Positions 34,825 through 44,857 of a DNA stretch of 64,000 bases are shown here, in pieces (within the stretch, counting starts at the first letter, position 1; every line of letters starts with the position of its first letter). This DNA is from Methylomonas koyamae (GTDB lineage Bacteria > Pseudomonadota > Gammaproteobacteria > Methylococcales > Methylomonadaceae): contig NZ_LUUK01000155.1 in NCBI RefSeq assembly GCF_001644025.1, positions 1-64,000 on the forward strand. The letters are read 5' to 3'. Made by a program: the position numbers and the translations under genes. A model generated the notes under the pieces. The model was given only the letters and a program-made list of their open reading frames with translations. It did no database searches and had not been told where the DNA came from.

Positions 34825-35670
34825 TTAATGAAACAAGGTTGCCGCCAACTCCCGAACCGCCGGCGCCTGCTCGCCCAAGCGCCGATACACATCGGCCTGC
34901 CGTTCGGCACTAATACCGATCTCGCACAAGCCGCTCAGCGTCTGCCATTCCTCGTCCTTGCCGGCCCGGCAAGCCATGCGGGCGGCGGCGTGTACCGTTT
35001 GGGCCAACTGCCAGTGACAGCCACGATATTCGGGCTCGCCGTGTTGGGCGATAGTCGCGACCAATTCCGGAGCCAATCCCCAATGCTCGGCCAAATAGCC
35101 GCCTACTTCGCAATAATCGCAATCCAAGGCTTGCCGCAGCAATCGACTCAATGCGATTTCCGGATGGCGCCGCTTATATTCCAACACGGCTTGGGTTTGC
35201 TCGGGCATCGTATCGGCCAGGCATAAGATACCGATGTTGTGCAAAATCCCCGCTGTTCTGACGGTTTGCGCCAGCCGGCCGCCGAGCGGTTCGGCCAATT
35301 GCGCGGCCGCCTGGCCGGTCAACATGCCGCTCACCCAATAGCGGCGCAGATCGAATTCCCGACATTTGCCGGGATAAAACGGCTTCATTACCGCCAGGCC
35401 GATACCAACCGCCCTGACCACATTCATGCCCAATTTCAGACAACAGCGCTCTATCGAGGTCACCGCTTCGCCGTGACCGTTGGCCCAAGCGGAGTTCGCC
35501 AAGGCCAGCAGACGGGCACAGATCGTCGGATGGTATGCCAATACCTTGGCCAGCGCCGGGTAGTCCAAATCGTCGTCGACCAATGCCCTCAACAAATGAT
35601 GAACATCATGCGGCAACACCAACACCCTTTCCAAGCCGCTCCGCCACAGCGGCGGCGCATCAGTGACCAT
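34825..35670 (-). CDS. HDOD-domain protein
   Basis: A 281-residue soluble protein. The order [78 protein letters not shown], and [29 protein letters not shown] fits an HDOD domain, an HD-GYP-like fold without the catalytic HD pair and used for signalling. It is the last gene of a four-gene set and its start overlaps the hybrid kinase gene by 11 bp, so it probably acts in the output of that kinase. Target is unknown. Confidence 0.88.
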   Translation of the reverse strand: MVTDAPPLWRSGLERVLVLPHDVHHLLRALVDDDLDYPALAKVLAYHPTICARLLALANSAWANGHGEAVTSIERCCLKLGMNVVRAVGIGLAVMKPFYPGKCREFDLRRYWVSGMLTGQAAAQLAEPLGGRLAQTVRTAGILHNIGILCLADTMPEQTQAVLEYKRRHPEIALSRLLRQALDCDYCEVGGYLAEHWGLAPELVATIAQHGEPEYRGCHWQLAQTVHAAARMACRAGKDEEWQTLSGLCEIGISAERQADVYRRLGEQAPAVRELAATLFH

Positions 35671-38600
35671 CGCCGGGCACTCCCGAAGCCAGCCGGTTTT
35701 CCGCCTGTTCCAGCCGAAAGTCCTTCTCGAACAACGCCGGCAAGTCGTTGGCCGGCAACGGCTGGCTGAAATAAAACCCCTGGATGATCTGGCAACCCAA
35801 ACCGCTCATGACCATGGCTTGTTCGATGGTTTCGACACCTTCCGCGACCATTTTGAACGCCATCGCGTTGGCCATGCCGATGATGGTGCCCAACAAAATT
35901 GGGGTTTGCGGATTGCTCAGTACATCCTGAACGAACACTCTATCGATCTTCAAACAATCGACCGGCATATGCTTGAGCGACGCCAGCGACGAGTAGCCGG
36001 TGCCGAAATCGTCGATGGCAATCTTGCAGTTCATCGCCTTCAATTGACGGAAAATCGCCATATCCGCTTCGGTTTGCATCACGCTTTCGGTGACTTCCAG
36101 CGTCAGCGCTTCGGCCGGCAAATCCGAGGCTTTCAACGCGGCATTCAGAATCTCCAGCAATTGCGGATCGCGAAACTGGCTGGCCGAGACGTTGACCGCG
36201 ACGGTGAGCGGTGTCAAGCCCAGATCGTGCCAAGCCTTGAGCTGGCGGCACGCCGCGCCGATCACCCAACCGCCGAGCTTATGAATCAAACCCAGCGTTT
36301 CCGATAGCCCGATAAATTCGGCCGGCCCGAGCAAGCCGCGGTGCGGATGTCGCCAGCGCAACAAGGCTTCGACCCCGATCATCCGGCCGGTCACCATACT
36401 AACCTGAGGTTGGTAATACAATTCAAACTCCTCGTTTTCCAGCGCTTCCCGCAGCATTTGTTCGTCTTGCAGGCGTTTGATCGCCAACCCGGTCATTTCC
36501 GGCCGGTAATAGGCGTAGCGCTGTTTGCCGGCGCTTTTCGCGGAATACATCGCGGTGTCGGCGGCCTTCATCAAATCGTGTTCGTTGTCGCCGTCCTTCG
36601 GATAGATGGCTATACCGATACTGACGCGCGGATTTAAGTGATGGCTACCCAGGATCAGCGGCAAATTGATTTCCTCCAGGCAGCGTTCGGCAATCTCCAT
36701 CGCTTGAAACTCCTCGGTAATATGGTTGGCGATCACGCAAAATTCGTCGCCCCCAAGGCGAGCGACAAAATCCTCATCGCGCATCACCCGCTGGATACGC
36801 TGCGCGATCGCCGTCAAAAACTGGTCGCCGACGTTGTGACCGAAGCTGTCGTTAACGTATTTAAATTCGTCCAAATCCAGAAACAGAAACGCAAACTGTT
36901 GTTGGCTGCGCTGGGCGGCCTTGATGGTTTGCTGGATGCGTTTTTGATAATGCACGCGGCTCGCCAAACCGGTCAAGGCGTCGAAATACGCCAATTGGTG
37001 AATCAGTTGCTCGGAAGCTTTCTGCTTACTGATGTCCTGCACGGTGCCTGTAACGTAGGCATTCGGTCCGCCCTCGACCAACGCGGTATGCTGGCGCACC
37101 GTGATCGGCTCATCCAAATCGACGCGTAAGCGGTATTCGATATCGTCGACCACTTCGCCAACCGCCGCCGCATCGATCAGCGCCCTCACCGTCGGCCGTT
37201 TATCGGTCTCGATCAAATCGATGTAGCGATCGAGATTGCCCTGAAAATAGTCGGGCTCCAATCGGCACAACTCGGCGAGATAAGAGGAGGTCCCGAACCG
37301 CCGCAGCCTGGGTTCCCAAGTCCAGTAACCCAAGCCTGCGACGCGTTGCGCGGCGGACAATTGCTGTTTGTTATGTCTCAGCTCGGCTGTCGTCCGGCTG
37401 GCGCGCAACAAAAATTTGATGTGATGTATCAGCACCACGTGATTGATCGGTTTAACGATGAAATCGGCGGCGCCGGCTCTGAACGCACGATTGATCGATT
37501 CGATGTCGTCCAAGCCGGTGGACATAATGATCGGGACGCCGGCCATCGCCGGCACGGCATGCATGGCCAGACAAGTTCCGAAACCGTCGATGCCCGGCAT
37601 GATGGCATCCAGTATCACCAAATCGGGCGTTTCCCGGTCCAACCATGCCAAAGCCGCCTCGCCGCTATCGGCCTCGGCCACTCGATAGCCGGCGGTCCGC
37701 AGTTTGGCGCCGGTCACCATCCGAAAACCCGGATCGTCGTCCACCAACAAGATGCGAGCGACCTCGCCGTCCGTCGCTACGTCGGCAAAATCCGACTCCG
37801 ACGACCGAGCTTCGCCGACCGATTCCGCTCCCAGCGCCAGCCTTAAACTGTCAATCGCCGCAGTCCAACACTCGGTAACCGTCGCCGCCAACGCCTGCAG
37901 ATCGGCGGCATCCGACTGCCGGGCCGCGCGCTCCAATGCGGCGCAAGCGGCCACCAGCTCGGCCGCGCCGATGTTGGCGCTCGCCGACTTCAAGCTGTGC
38001 ACGGTATCGGCGAGTGCGTCGAAATCCCGAGTCTCGGCAAGCGGCGTAAGCCGTTCGGCTAATTTGGGCGTGGTGTCCAAATAAACTCGCGCCACTTTGC
38101 TCGATAAATCGTTACCGTCGGGGTCGGTCAAGCCTTGCAGCGCGCTCAAATCGATAATCGCCGGCGAATTTACCGGCCTAGTCGCGGTGGCGGTCTCTGG
38201 CGGCATCCGCGCCTCGCCAAGCCAAGCGGCCAACGCGGCGCGCAATTGATCGCGGCGGAACGGTTTGCTGAGATAGGCGTCCATGCCGGCGGCCTGACAT
38301 TGTTCGGGCACGCCTTTTTGGACGTCGGCGGTTAACGCAACGATCGGCGTACGCGAGCGTCCCGCCGCGCATTCTTCGGCGCGAATCGCGACAGCCGCCG
38401 CAAAACCGTCCATCACCGGCATATGGCAATCCATCAAAATCAGGTCGTAACGTTTGTCGCGCGCGGCCTCGACAGCCGCCGCGCCGTCGGCGACGACATC
38501 GGCAGCGCAGCCCATGCCCACCAAGAAACTTTTGACGACTTCCTGATTGACCGGATTATCTTCCGCCACCAGCACCGTGCCGGACAGTTTTTCGGCCTCC

Positions 38601-40726
38601 GCTTTAGCAGACGGCATGGCCGCGACAGGTTTGTTGGCCAGAATTTCCAACAGACACTGGTGCAACTTGCGTTGAAATACCGGCTTGTTCAAATAAAAGC
38701 TAATGCCGTAATCCTGAAGTTTGTCGGCTTGCAACGATATGCTTTCCGAGCTGAGCATCACCAACGCGGGTTTGACAATTCGAGTGTCGTTTTGAATCGT
38801 TTTCGCCAAACTTAAACCATCCATGATCGGCAAATGCCAATCCAGCAACACAATCCGGAAAGCCTGATGGGGATTGGCCGAGACATCGGTCAACAGCTTC
38901 AAGGCCCTGGGTCCGCTATCGACGGTCGTGACGTTGGCGCCCCACAGCGTCAATTGGTCCAACAAAATCTCCCGATTGGTCGGATTGTCGTCGACCACCA
39001 AAATGTTGACGCCGGACAGTTCATGGCTTTCGGCGCGATCGATGCCGGACTGTATCCCCAAACCCAAGCGCAACGAAAAATAAAATCGGGACCCGCGCTC
39101 GACCCTGCTGTCCACGGCCAACTTGCCGCCCATTAATTCCACCAGTTGCTTGGATATCGTCAAGCCCAAGCCCGTACCGCCGTAGCGACGGGTGATGCTG
39201 CCGTCGGATTGGGTAAAGCTGTCGAAGATTTTGGCTTGGCGGTCGTCCGGGATACCGATCCCGGTATCGACAACCTCGAACAACAATTCGATCGTATCGG
39301 TTCCGGCGACCTCCGCCAGCGTCGAGACTTTCAGTTGCACCTCGCCGCGCTCGGTAAATTTGATCGCATTGCCCAGCAAGTTGATCAGGACTTGGCGCAA
39401 GCGCTCGGCATCGGCCTGAATCACGTAGTTAAAATCGTGCGGAATGTTAAGGATCAACTCGATGCCCTTGCGATGCGCCGGTTCGGCCAACAATTCCAGG
39501 GTATCTTCCAACAAGCGCCGCAAATCGAACTCCTGAACGATCAATTGCATCTTACCGGCTTCGATTTTGGAAAAATCCAATATGTTATTGATGATACCGA
39601 GTAGCGAGTTGGCCGAACGGTAAGCGGTTTCCGCGAATCGGACTTGCCTGGCGTCCAGTCCGGAAGACTGCAACAGTTCCATCATCCCCAACACGCCGTT
39701 CATCGGCGTCCGGATCTCGTGACTCATCGTCGCCAGAAATTGCGACTTGGCTAGACTCGCCTGCTCCGCCAGTTCCTTGGCGGCGACGGTTTCAACCACG
39801 GTTCGTTCCAGTTCCTCGTTTTTTTCGGCGAGCTGGGCAGTGCGCTCGGCGACCTGTCGTTCCAATTCATTCCGGTGCCGTTCCAGACGCTGGTCGCGTA
39901 CCTGAATTTCGCTCAGCATCGCGTTGTACACCTCGGCTAAATCGCCGAATTCATCGGTACTGGTTTTTTCTATGCGATGGTAAAAGGCTTTTTCGCTGCC
40001 CACCGATTTCATCGCTTGCATCAAATTCAATAACGGCGCCAAGAAAATATGTTGCAGCTTGGACGTCAGCATGGCGATCCACAACATCGTGAACACCACG
40101 ATCAGCCCGATAATCAAATAAAAACTTTTCAATATGGCGTAAAACCCGCTCTGATCGTCCACCAGATGCAATACGCCTATCATGTCGCCGTCCAAATAAA
40201 TTGGCCTGACAAAATGCAGATTATTCTCCGCGTCATATTCGACGACATATTTTCCGCCGACATCGGCGACACTAAAATAATGAAACAGACTGTCGTACCA
40301 CTCGGAAAAAAGCGTCATCAAGATTTTGAACGGATGAACGGATTTATCGGCGGGTCCGGCTTCTCGCAAAACCGCGTAAGCCTGGTCGAAATTCCAATGG
40401 CTGGCTGGATTTTTCTCGGAGTGATAATCGGCAAATAATTTGCCGCTTCGATTATATAACTCGGCATTTAGAATACTGTCGCGGGTTTTCAAGCTCTTGA
40501 GCATTTCGTTGGCGGTCACGGGATCGTCGAACACCAAGGACGCGGAAATATTCGAAGCGACAATATTGGCGATTAATACCAATTGCTGTTCCGTTTCAAT
40601 TTTTCTGGCAAAATATTCGTTAATTACGATGACCGATGTCGCTAAAAATAAGGTCATCATAGCGATCGCCGTCAAGATCGACACTAATTTCAGTTTGATC
40701 GGCGCATTGTTAAACCATTTGAACAT
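35660..40726 (-). CDS. CHASE8 hybrid histidine kinase with three receivers, HPt, PAS, GGDEF and EAL
   Basis: A 1688-residue protein. Order: membrane helix 13-35; periplasmic CHASE8-like domain (about 40-190, [27 protein letters not shown]); helix 200-220; HAMP and coiled coil (225-325); HisKA with His336 in [10 protein letters not shown]; HATPase (435-555); receivers with Asp629, Asp766 and, after an HPt domain (His910 in [16 protein letters not shown]), Asp1040; a PAS segment (1125-1230); GGDEF with intact GGDEF at 1325-1329; EAL with intact EAL at 1453-1455 and DDFGTGYSS. It can thus relay phosphate internally and both make and break c-di-GMP in principle. CHASE8 is the domain by which YfiN is controlled by YfiR, and a YfiR-like gene lies 13 bp upstream. 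Fusion of the whole phosphorelay to a GGDEF-EAL unit is unusual but not unique. Confidence 0.92.
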   Translation of the reverse strand: MFKWFNNAPIKLKLVSILTAIAMMTLFLATSVIVINEYFARKIETEQQLVLIANIVASNISASLVFDDPVTANEMLKSLKTRDSILNAELYNRSGKLFADYHSEKNPASHWNFDQAYAVLREAGPADKSVHPFKILMTLFSEWYDSLFHYFSVADVGGKYVVEYDAENNLHFVRPIYLDGDMIGVLHLVDDQSGFYAILKSFYLIIGLIVVFTMLWIAMLTSKLQHIFLAPLLNLMQAMKSVGSEKAFYHRIEKTSTDEFGDLAEVYNAMLSEIQVRDQRLERHRNELERQVAERTAQLAEKNEELERTVVETVAAKELAEQASLAKSQFLATMSHEIRTPMNGVLGMMELLQSSGLDARQVRFAETAYRSANSLLGIINNILDFSKIEAGKMQLIVQEFDLRRLLEDTLELLAEPAHRKGIELILNIPHDFNYVIQADAERLRQVLINLLGNAIKFTERGEVQLKVSTLAEVAGTDTIELLFEVVDTGIGIPDDRQAKIFDSFTQSDGSITRRYGGTGLGLTISKQLVELMGGKLAVDSRVERGSRFYFSLRLGLGIQSGIDRAESHELSGVNILVVDDNPTNREILLDQLTLWGANVTTVDSGPRALKLLTDVSANPHQAFRIVLLDWHLPIMDGLSLAKTIQNDTRIVKPALVMLSSESISLQADKLQDYGISFYLNKPVFQRKLHQCLLEILANKPVAAMPSAKAEAEKLSGTVLVAEDNPVNQEVVKSFLVGMGCAADVVADGAAAVEAARDKRYDLILMDCHMPVMDGFAAAVAIRAEECAAGRSRTPIVALTADVQKGVPEQCQAAGMDAYLSKPFRRDQLRAALAAWLGEARMPPETATATRPVNSPAIIDLSALQGLTDPDGNDLSSKVARVYLDTTPKLAERLTPLAETRDFDALADTVHSLKSASANIGAAELVAACAALERAARQSDAADLQALAATVTECWTAAIDSLRLALGAESVGEARSSESDFADVATDGEVARILLVDDDPGFRMVTGAKLRTAGYRVAEADSGEAALAWLDRETPDLVILDAIMPGIDGFGTCLAMHAVPAMAGVPIIMSTGLDDIESINRAFRAGAADFIVKPINHVVLIHHIKFLLRASRTTAELRHNKQQLSAAQRVAGLGYWTWEPRLRRFGTSSYLAELCRLEPDYFQGNLDRYIDLIETDKRPTVRALIDAAAVGEVVDDIEYRLRVDLDEPITVRQHTALVEGGPNAYVTGTVQDISKQKASEQLIHQLAYFDALTGLASRVHYQKRIQQTIKAAQRSQQQFAFLFLDLDEFKYVNDSFGHNVGDQFLTAIAQRIQRVMRDEDFVARLGGDEFCVIANHITEEFQAMEIAERCLEEINLPLILGSHHLNPRVSIGIAIYPKDGDNEHDLMKAADTAMYSAKSAGKQRYAYYRPEMTGLAIKRLQDEQMLREALENEEFELYYQPQVSMVTGRMIGVEALLRWRHPHRGLLGPAEFIGLSETLGLIHKLGGWVIGAACRQLKAWHDLGLTPLTVAVNVSASQFRDPQLLEILNAALKASDLPAEALTLEVTESVMQTEADMAIFRQLKAMNCKIAIDDFGTGYSSLASLKHMPVDCLKIDRVFVQDVLSNPQTPILLGTIIGMANAMAFKMVAEGVETIEQAMVMSGLGCQIIQGFYFSQPLPANDLPALFEKDFRLEQAENRLASGVPGDGH

Positions 40727-40739
40727 GCTGTCGCCCTGT

Positions 40740-41279
40740 TTAATTTTCGCCGACTATCTTCGCCAAGCGCAGCAGATTGGAGCTGATCGCCAGTCCGGCG
40801 GCCTTGACGGCGTGATTATTGACGTACAATTGTATTTTACCGTCGACGTTCAGCATCGCCACCATTCCGCCGGCATTGACGAAATCCAGGCTTTCTCCAA
40901 TCGTCAGAATCCGCCTGTTTTGAATATCCAAAAATACTTGAGAAAGTAGACTGTTGGAAATCTCGCTAATAAACAAAATATGACACTGGTTTAGATTCCT
41001 CAATTTCTCGGAGTTTAACGTCTTAATCGCTTTATTCCCGACCGCTTTACCGTTTATGGAATCGAAAGATTGCAATAACACATTATCGCCAACCAGGCAG
41101 ACTTTCAATTGATTGTCGGAATCCGTGAAGGCCTGATCGGGCCATTGCGTAAAACGAGCGAAATTCAATGTCAATGCCGCCAACACCGCATATTGTTCGA
41201 ACGCAACCGGCTCCCCGGACGCGATACGCAGATAGCCCAGCATCACGGCGATTGCACAAGTTCTAGTGATATTCGACAT
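40740..41279 (-). CDS. YfiR-like (DUF4154) periplasmic protein
   Basis: A 179-residue protein starting with a short signal-like segment ([17 protein letters not shown]). The core [22 protein letters not shown] ... LKVCLVGDN ... [78 protein letters not shown] is typical of YfiR/DUF4154 proteins (YfiR represses YfiN from the periplasm). The frame continues upstream to 41729 through the receptor gene; the ATG at 41279 is the first with a secretion-like N-terminus. Two Cys (61 and 99) remain in the mature part. It sits between the receptor and the CHASE8 kinase gene and probably gates the kinase. Confidence 0.88.
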   Translation of the reverse strand: MSNITRTCAIAVMLGYLRIASGEPVAFEQYAVLAALTLNFARFTQWPDQAFTDSDNQLKVCLVGDNVLLQSFDSINGKAVGNKAIKTLNSEKLRNLNQCHILFISEISNSLLSQVFLDIQNRRILTIGESLDFVNAGGMVAMLNVDGKIQLYVNNHAVKAAGLAISSNLLRLAKIVGEN

Positions 41280-41353
41280 ATCGCGCTTAAAATCGGCGTC
41301 CAAAAATCGGTTTAAAATATTCAAACGCGGGGATATTGGCCACGTGACGCATT

Positions 41354-43345
41354 TTAAAAACTCCAACTGATTTTGCCGTACATACCGCGATCGATCAGCG
41401 TCGGGACCACCAAATTCTCCTGTACATATTCCAAATGACTGCTCGTTAACAAGTTTTGTCCGACCAGCGAGACTTCCAATCCGGCCGCCGGCCGCCAAGC
41501 CAACCGGGCGTCCATGGTCACGTAGTCGCGAATATAGCGGTCGCCGCCGGACGTCGCGGAGGCATTGGTATCGACGTAGCGAAACCAGACATCGAAGTCC
41601 AGCTCCGGGATAACGTTGATTGCGCTGCGCAGATTGACCCGCTGTTGCGGACTCACACCGATCACCGCCGTTGCCGCCGACGGCAATTCGGTTTTCAACA
41701 CACTGTAATTGGCGTCCCAGCGCCACCAATCCAACATTTGCCAGACCATCGCTAGCTCGACGCCGTAAGTCTTGGCTTTTATATTGTTGCTGAACAGCAA
41801 GGGTTGGACTACGACGCCGCGCAACGGATCGAAATAAGGCGTGCCCTGCACGGCGTCGCGTAAATGGGCGTAGTCGTTATAAAACGCCGTCACATCCACC
41901 GACAACGACTTAATCATCGTCGTTCGGTAGCCAATCTCGTAGGCGAGTACATCCTCGCTAAGCTGATTTCGGTTACCTTGCAGCGTCAAGTCCACCGGCA
42001 CGAAGAAAGGTGCGGTCGGCGGTGCCACGGTAGTCGTCAAGCGCATATTCGCTTCACCGCGAGAGGGCGTACGCACCGCTCGCGACATGGCCGCCCAAAA
42101 CCGATGATTCAAGTCGGGCGCCCACATCAGGCGCGCGGTCGGCTGACCTTCGAAGCCGGTGAAATCATTGTGCTCGAATTTGCAACCCAGCGTAAACCAT
42201 AGGGTTTGATCGATCAGCTCCATCTCGTCCTGGACGAAAGCGCTATAGAGTTGATTTTTTCGGTGGGCCGGCGACATATTGAAAATTACGCTGGAACCGA
42301 GCCTGTCGGCGGTGAGTTGATAACCCAAGCCCCAAATCAACTCATGCTTGTCGAAGACGTTGAGGCGGTGCTCGAAATCCAAATCCAGCGTATCGCGGCC
42401 TTCGGACATCCAACTTTCGTTACGCCGGTAGTAATCGTAAAACAACTGCAACGACAGATCGGACTGGGTGGAAAACGTGTGCTGCCAGCGGCCCAAAACG
42501 TTACCGCCGTAGGCTTCGGCCTTGTCGCGACCCAGGTCGCCATAGGGAGGAACGACACTGGGCACCAGCAGGGTTTGATTCAGATGGCTGTGATAGAGAT
42601 CGCCCTGCAATTTAAAATCGTCGGCCAGCGTCAGCCGGGAATCGATACGAAACCCGCCCTGGACTCGGTCCCAATCGTCGCCGGCGCCATTGCCGCGCGC
42701 ATCGGTGTTTTGGTCGCGCTTGAAGCCCTTGACGAAGACTCGACCGGTGGTGTTCTCGCCCAACGCCGCGCCGTAACGAAACGCACCGAAACCCTGCTCC
42801 TCGGTACCGCCGCCCGCCGCAACCAAACCGCCCTGGGTTTTAGAACTGTGCTTGGTGATGACGTTGATCACGCCGTTGACCGCGTTCGCCCCCCACAGAG
42901 TCGCGCCGGGTCCGCGTATCACTTCGATACGCTCGACATCCTCCATCATGACGTCTTGATTTTCCCAGTAGGTACCTGAAAACAGCCTGCTGTAGGTGTT
43001 GCGCCCGTCGATCAATACCAACAGCTTATTGGCGAAGCGGGCGTTGAAGCCACGCGCGCTGACCGCCCATTTGTTGCCATCGATCCGCGCCACGTCCAGA
43101 CCCGGCGCCATCCGCAAAGCCTCCGGTATGCTGGTGGCGCCGGACCGTTTAATGTCTTCGTTGCTGATCACGAAAATCGCGGCGGCGGCATCGTTCAGCG
43201 CTTGAGCTTTTTTCGACACCGATGTCACTTCGACATTGAGCAGATCCTCGACATTCAATTCCAGCGCATCTTTACCTTCTGTTGCGGCTTCAACCGCCAG
43301 CCCCCCTGCCAACAGAAAACCGGCGATTATTTTTCTCATAGCCAT
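41354..43345 (-). CDS. TonB-dependent outer-membrane receptor
   Basis: A 663-residue protein with signal peptide (MAMRKIIAGFLLAGGLAVEA), plug domain (SVSKKAQALNDAAAAIFVISNEDIKRSGATSIPEALRMAPGLDVARIDGNKWAVSARGF ... LVLIDGRNTYSRLFSGTYWENQDVMMEDVERIEVIRGPGATLWGANAVNGVINVITK) and a 22-strand-type barrel ending in aromatic SWSF. A TonB-box-like ALELNVEDLL lies near residue 25-40. The ATG at 43345 is preferred over 43393 because it begins the signal peptide. It heads the operon with YfiR-like, hybrid kinase and HDOD genes, so its ligand may be the signal for that module. The ligand is not evident. Confidence 0.88.
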   Translation of the reverse strand: MAMRKIIAGFLLAGGLAVEAATEGKDALELNVEDLLNVEVTSVSKKAQALNDAAAAIFVISNEDIKRSGATSIPEALRMAPGLDVARIDGNKWAVSARGFNARFANKLLVLIDGRNTYSRLFSGTYWENQDVMMEDVERIEVIRGPGATLWGANAVNGVINVITKHSSKTQGGLVAAGGGTEEQGFGAFRYGAALGENTTGRVFVKGFKRDQNTDARGNGAGDDWDRVQGGFRIDSRLTLADDFKLQGDLYHSHLNQTLLVPSVVPPYGDLGRDKAEAYGGNVLGRWQHTFSTQSDLSLQLFYDYYRRNESWMSEGRDTLDLDFEHRLNVFDKHELIWGLGYQLTADRLGSSVIFNMSPAHRKNQLYSAFVQDEMELIDQTLWFTLGCKFEHNDFTGFEGQPTARLMWAPDLNHRFWAAMSRAVRTPSRGEANMRLTTTVAPPTAPFFVPVDLTLQGNRNQLSEDVLAYEIGYRTTMIKSLSVDVTAFYNDYAHLRDAVQGTPYFDPLRGVVVQPLLFSNNIKAKTYGVELAMVWQMLDWWRWDANYSVLKTELPSAATAVIGVSPQQRVNLRSAINVIPELDFDVWFRYVDTNASATSGGDRYIRDYVTMDARLAWRPAAGLEVSLVGQNLLTSSHLEYVQENLVVPTLIDRGMYGKISWSF

Positions 43346-43393
43346 TACTTTACCAGCGAGATTGACAAATGCTTGGTCCGTCCACGTCCGCAA

Positions 43394-43767
43394 AAACTTA
43401 GAAAATCCCTAACAACATAGCAAGCATAGTGAAAAAAATGCGAATTAGTTAGCGCTTACAGGCCGGTTTGAGACTGGATGCCTTGATCCGCAGCGATGCG
43501 GTGTGCGTCGGTTGGGGGGTACCTTGTTGCGGATCAATTCAAACGACGTACAGCGACGCATTGGAGAACAGTGCGAGAAAGAATGCGGCCTCTTCGACGG
43601 CCGCTCGGTCGGAAAACCGTAGACCTAGGAAAACCTCTTAGACCAACCTTTTGTCCGTTGGCGAGAAGTTCTGTTGTGTCGATAAGCCGGTTGGAAGCCT
43701 CTTCAAGCGGTTGTTTTACCCGAATCGGCGTGAATCGCTCCCGACGGCGGCCGGGAGCGACAGCCCG
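43394..43767. other. Gap with GC hairpin behind the calcium-loop gene
   Basis: This 374-bp stretch separates the minus-strand gene ending at 43768 from the TonB receptor start. A strong hairpin lies close to the end of the gene (GCTCCCG/CGGGAGC, about 43733-43757), a likely terminator or mRNA 3' stabiliser without a T-run. A GGCCGTCGAAGAGGCC-type stem lies near 43593-43610. The promoter of the receptor operon must be in the part near 43345-43500, but I cannot place it. I see no gene and no riboswitch I recognise. Confidence 0.4.
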
Positions 43768-44808
43768 TCAAACTAGGAAATTCAATTGTTGCACGCTACC
43801 CGCTTGGCCCTGCTCGGTTAAATAGAAACCGCTGCTGGCAACTTCGGCGCGCGACTGATTGTTGTCGTCTTTCAGTTGGAACGGCGTGGTCAGATGCCCC
43901 AGGTAGATCGCCCCGACATTCTTCGCCCCCAAGGCCAGCAATTGCTGACTGCCGTCGGCGTTGCGCTGCCAGATTCTGAGCTTTTGATAGATAGCATCGG
44001 CGGCATCGATAAACTGGTTACCGTCCTGATCGTAATTAGCCAATTCGGCGAAGCCGTTGCCGGTCAACGCGCCGAACAATTCGGAACCGTCGTTGACGCT
44101 GCCGTCGTTGTTTTTGTCAAGCGCCAACAATCCGCTGCCGGATTTAAGCCCGGCAATCTGATCCGGCGTGCCATCGGCGTCGATATCGAATTGGAACGAC
44201 GTGTTGCTCAGCTCAGCGGCCGTGCCGTCGAAGTTAATGACCAAGGGGTCTTTTTTTTGCGCGTCGCCGACCTGTATCGTGTTGCTGACTTCCGCGTAAA
44301 AGCTCCGACTCATGTTTAGGGACAGCGAAAAACTAAGGGATCGGCCATCCTGGGTGTTAATCGTGCCCTCGGCACTGAACGAAGTGGTTTCGCTTTCGAA
44401 ATAACTCAGCGTCTGTTGATAGGTCAGACCGCCGTTATCCGCTTGCGCGGCCGGCGCGGGTTGTTGATCTTGGTAGGTCGGCTGGTCGGTGCCGGCGGTC
44501 AATTGGTCGGGACTAAAGGTTTTCAGATCGCGGCCGGTGATTTCCTTGACCATGCGCCGGATGATTTGCATCATCAAACTGTCTTTCGACTCGACCGGTG
44601 TCTCGGTATCCAGCGCCTTGGTCGCGCTAGCCTGTTTGGCTTGTTTAGCTTGACCGGCTCGGCTGAGACTCAAGCGATCGTCGACCGGGCGGCGCGCTTC
44701 GTCCGAGCGTCGGTCCGGATGGCGGATGTTCAACACTTCCCGGCGATTGCTGACTTGCTGCTGCTGATGCCGGCCTTGCATTTTGATGGTGGAGTTGTCA
44801 ATGATCAT
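43768..44808 (-). CDS. Calcium-loop (EF-hand-like) protein of unknown function
   Basis: A 346-residue protein with no signal peptide. The N-terminal 120 residues are polar and Gln-rich. The C-terminal third carries Asp-rich loops, DIDADGTPD, DKNNDGSVNDGSE and DQDGNQFIDAAD, resembling EF-hand/dockerin-like calcium sites, within FDGTAAELSNTSFQFDIDADG and LYQKLRIWQ blocks. Similar proteins of Pseudomonas and Vibrio are unannotated, as far as I know. It lies 49 bp behind the adenylate cyclase gene on the same strand and may be transcribed with it. Calcium binding is inferred from the loops only. Confidence 0.75.
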   Translation of the reverse strand: MIIDNSTIKMQGRHQQQQVSNRREVLNIRHPDRRSDEARRPVDDRLSLSRAGQAKQAKQASATKALDTETPVESKDSLMMQIIRRMVKEITGRDLKTFSPDQLTAGTDQPTYQDQQPAPAAQADNGGLTYQQTLSYFESETTSFSAEGTINTQDGRSLSFSLSLNMSRSFYAEVSNTIQVGDAQKKDPLVINFDGTAAELSNTSFQFDIDADGTPDQIAGLKSGSGLLALDKNNDGSVNDGSELFGALTGNGFAELANYDQDGNQFIDAADAIYQKLRIWQRNADGSQQLLALGAKNVGAIYLGHLTTPFQLKDDNNQSRAEVASSGFYLTEQGQAGSVQQLNFLV

Positions 44809-44857
44809 AAAGCCCCCTACTTCAAAAATGGTGTGATCCAGTTATCGGCGGGCCGAC

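Noticed and set aside
43394-43767. c-di-GMP riboswitch in the gap ahead of the receptor operon
   Set aside because: The conserved GEMM core sequence is not found; only ordinary hairpins are visible.
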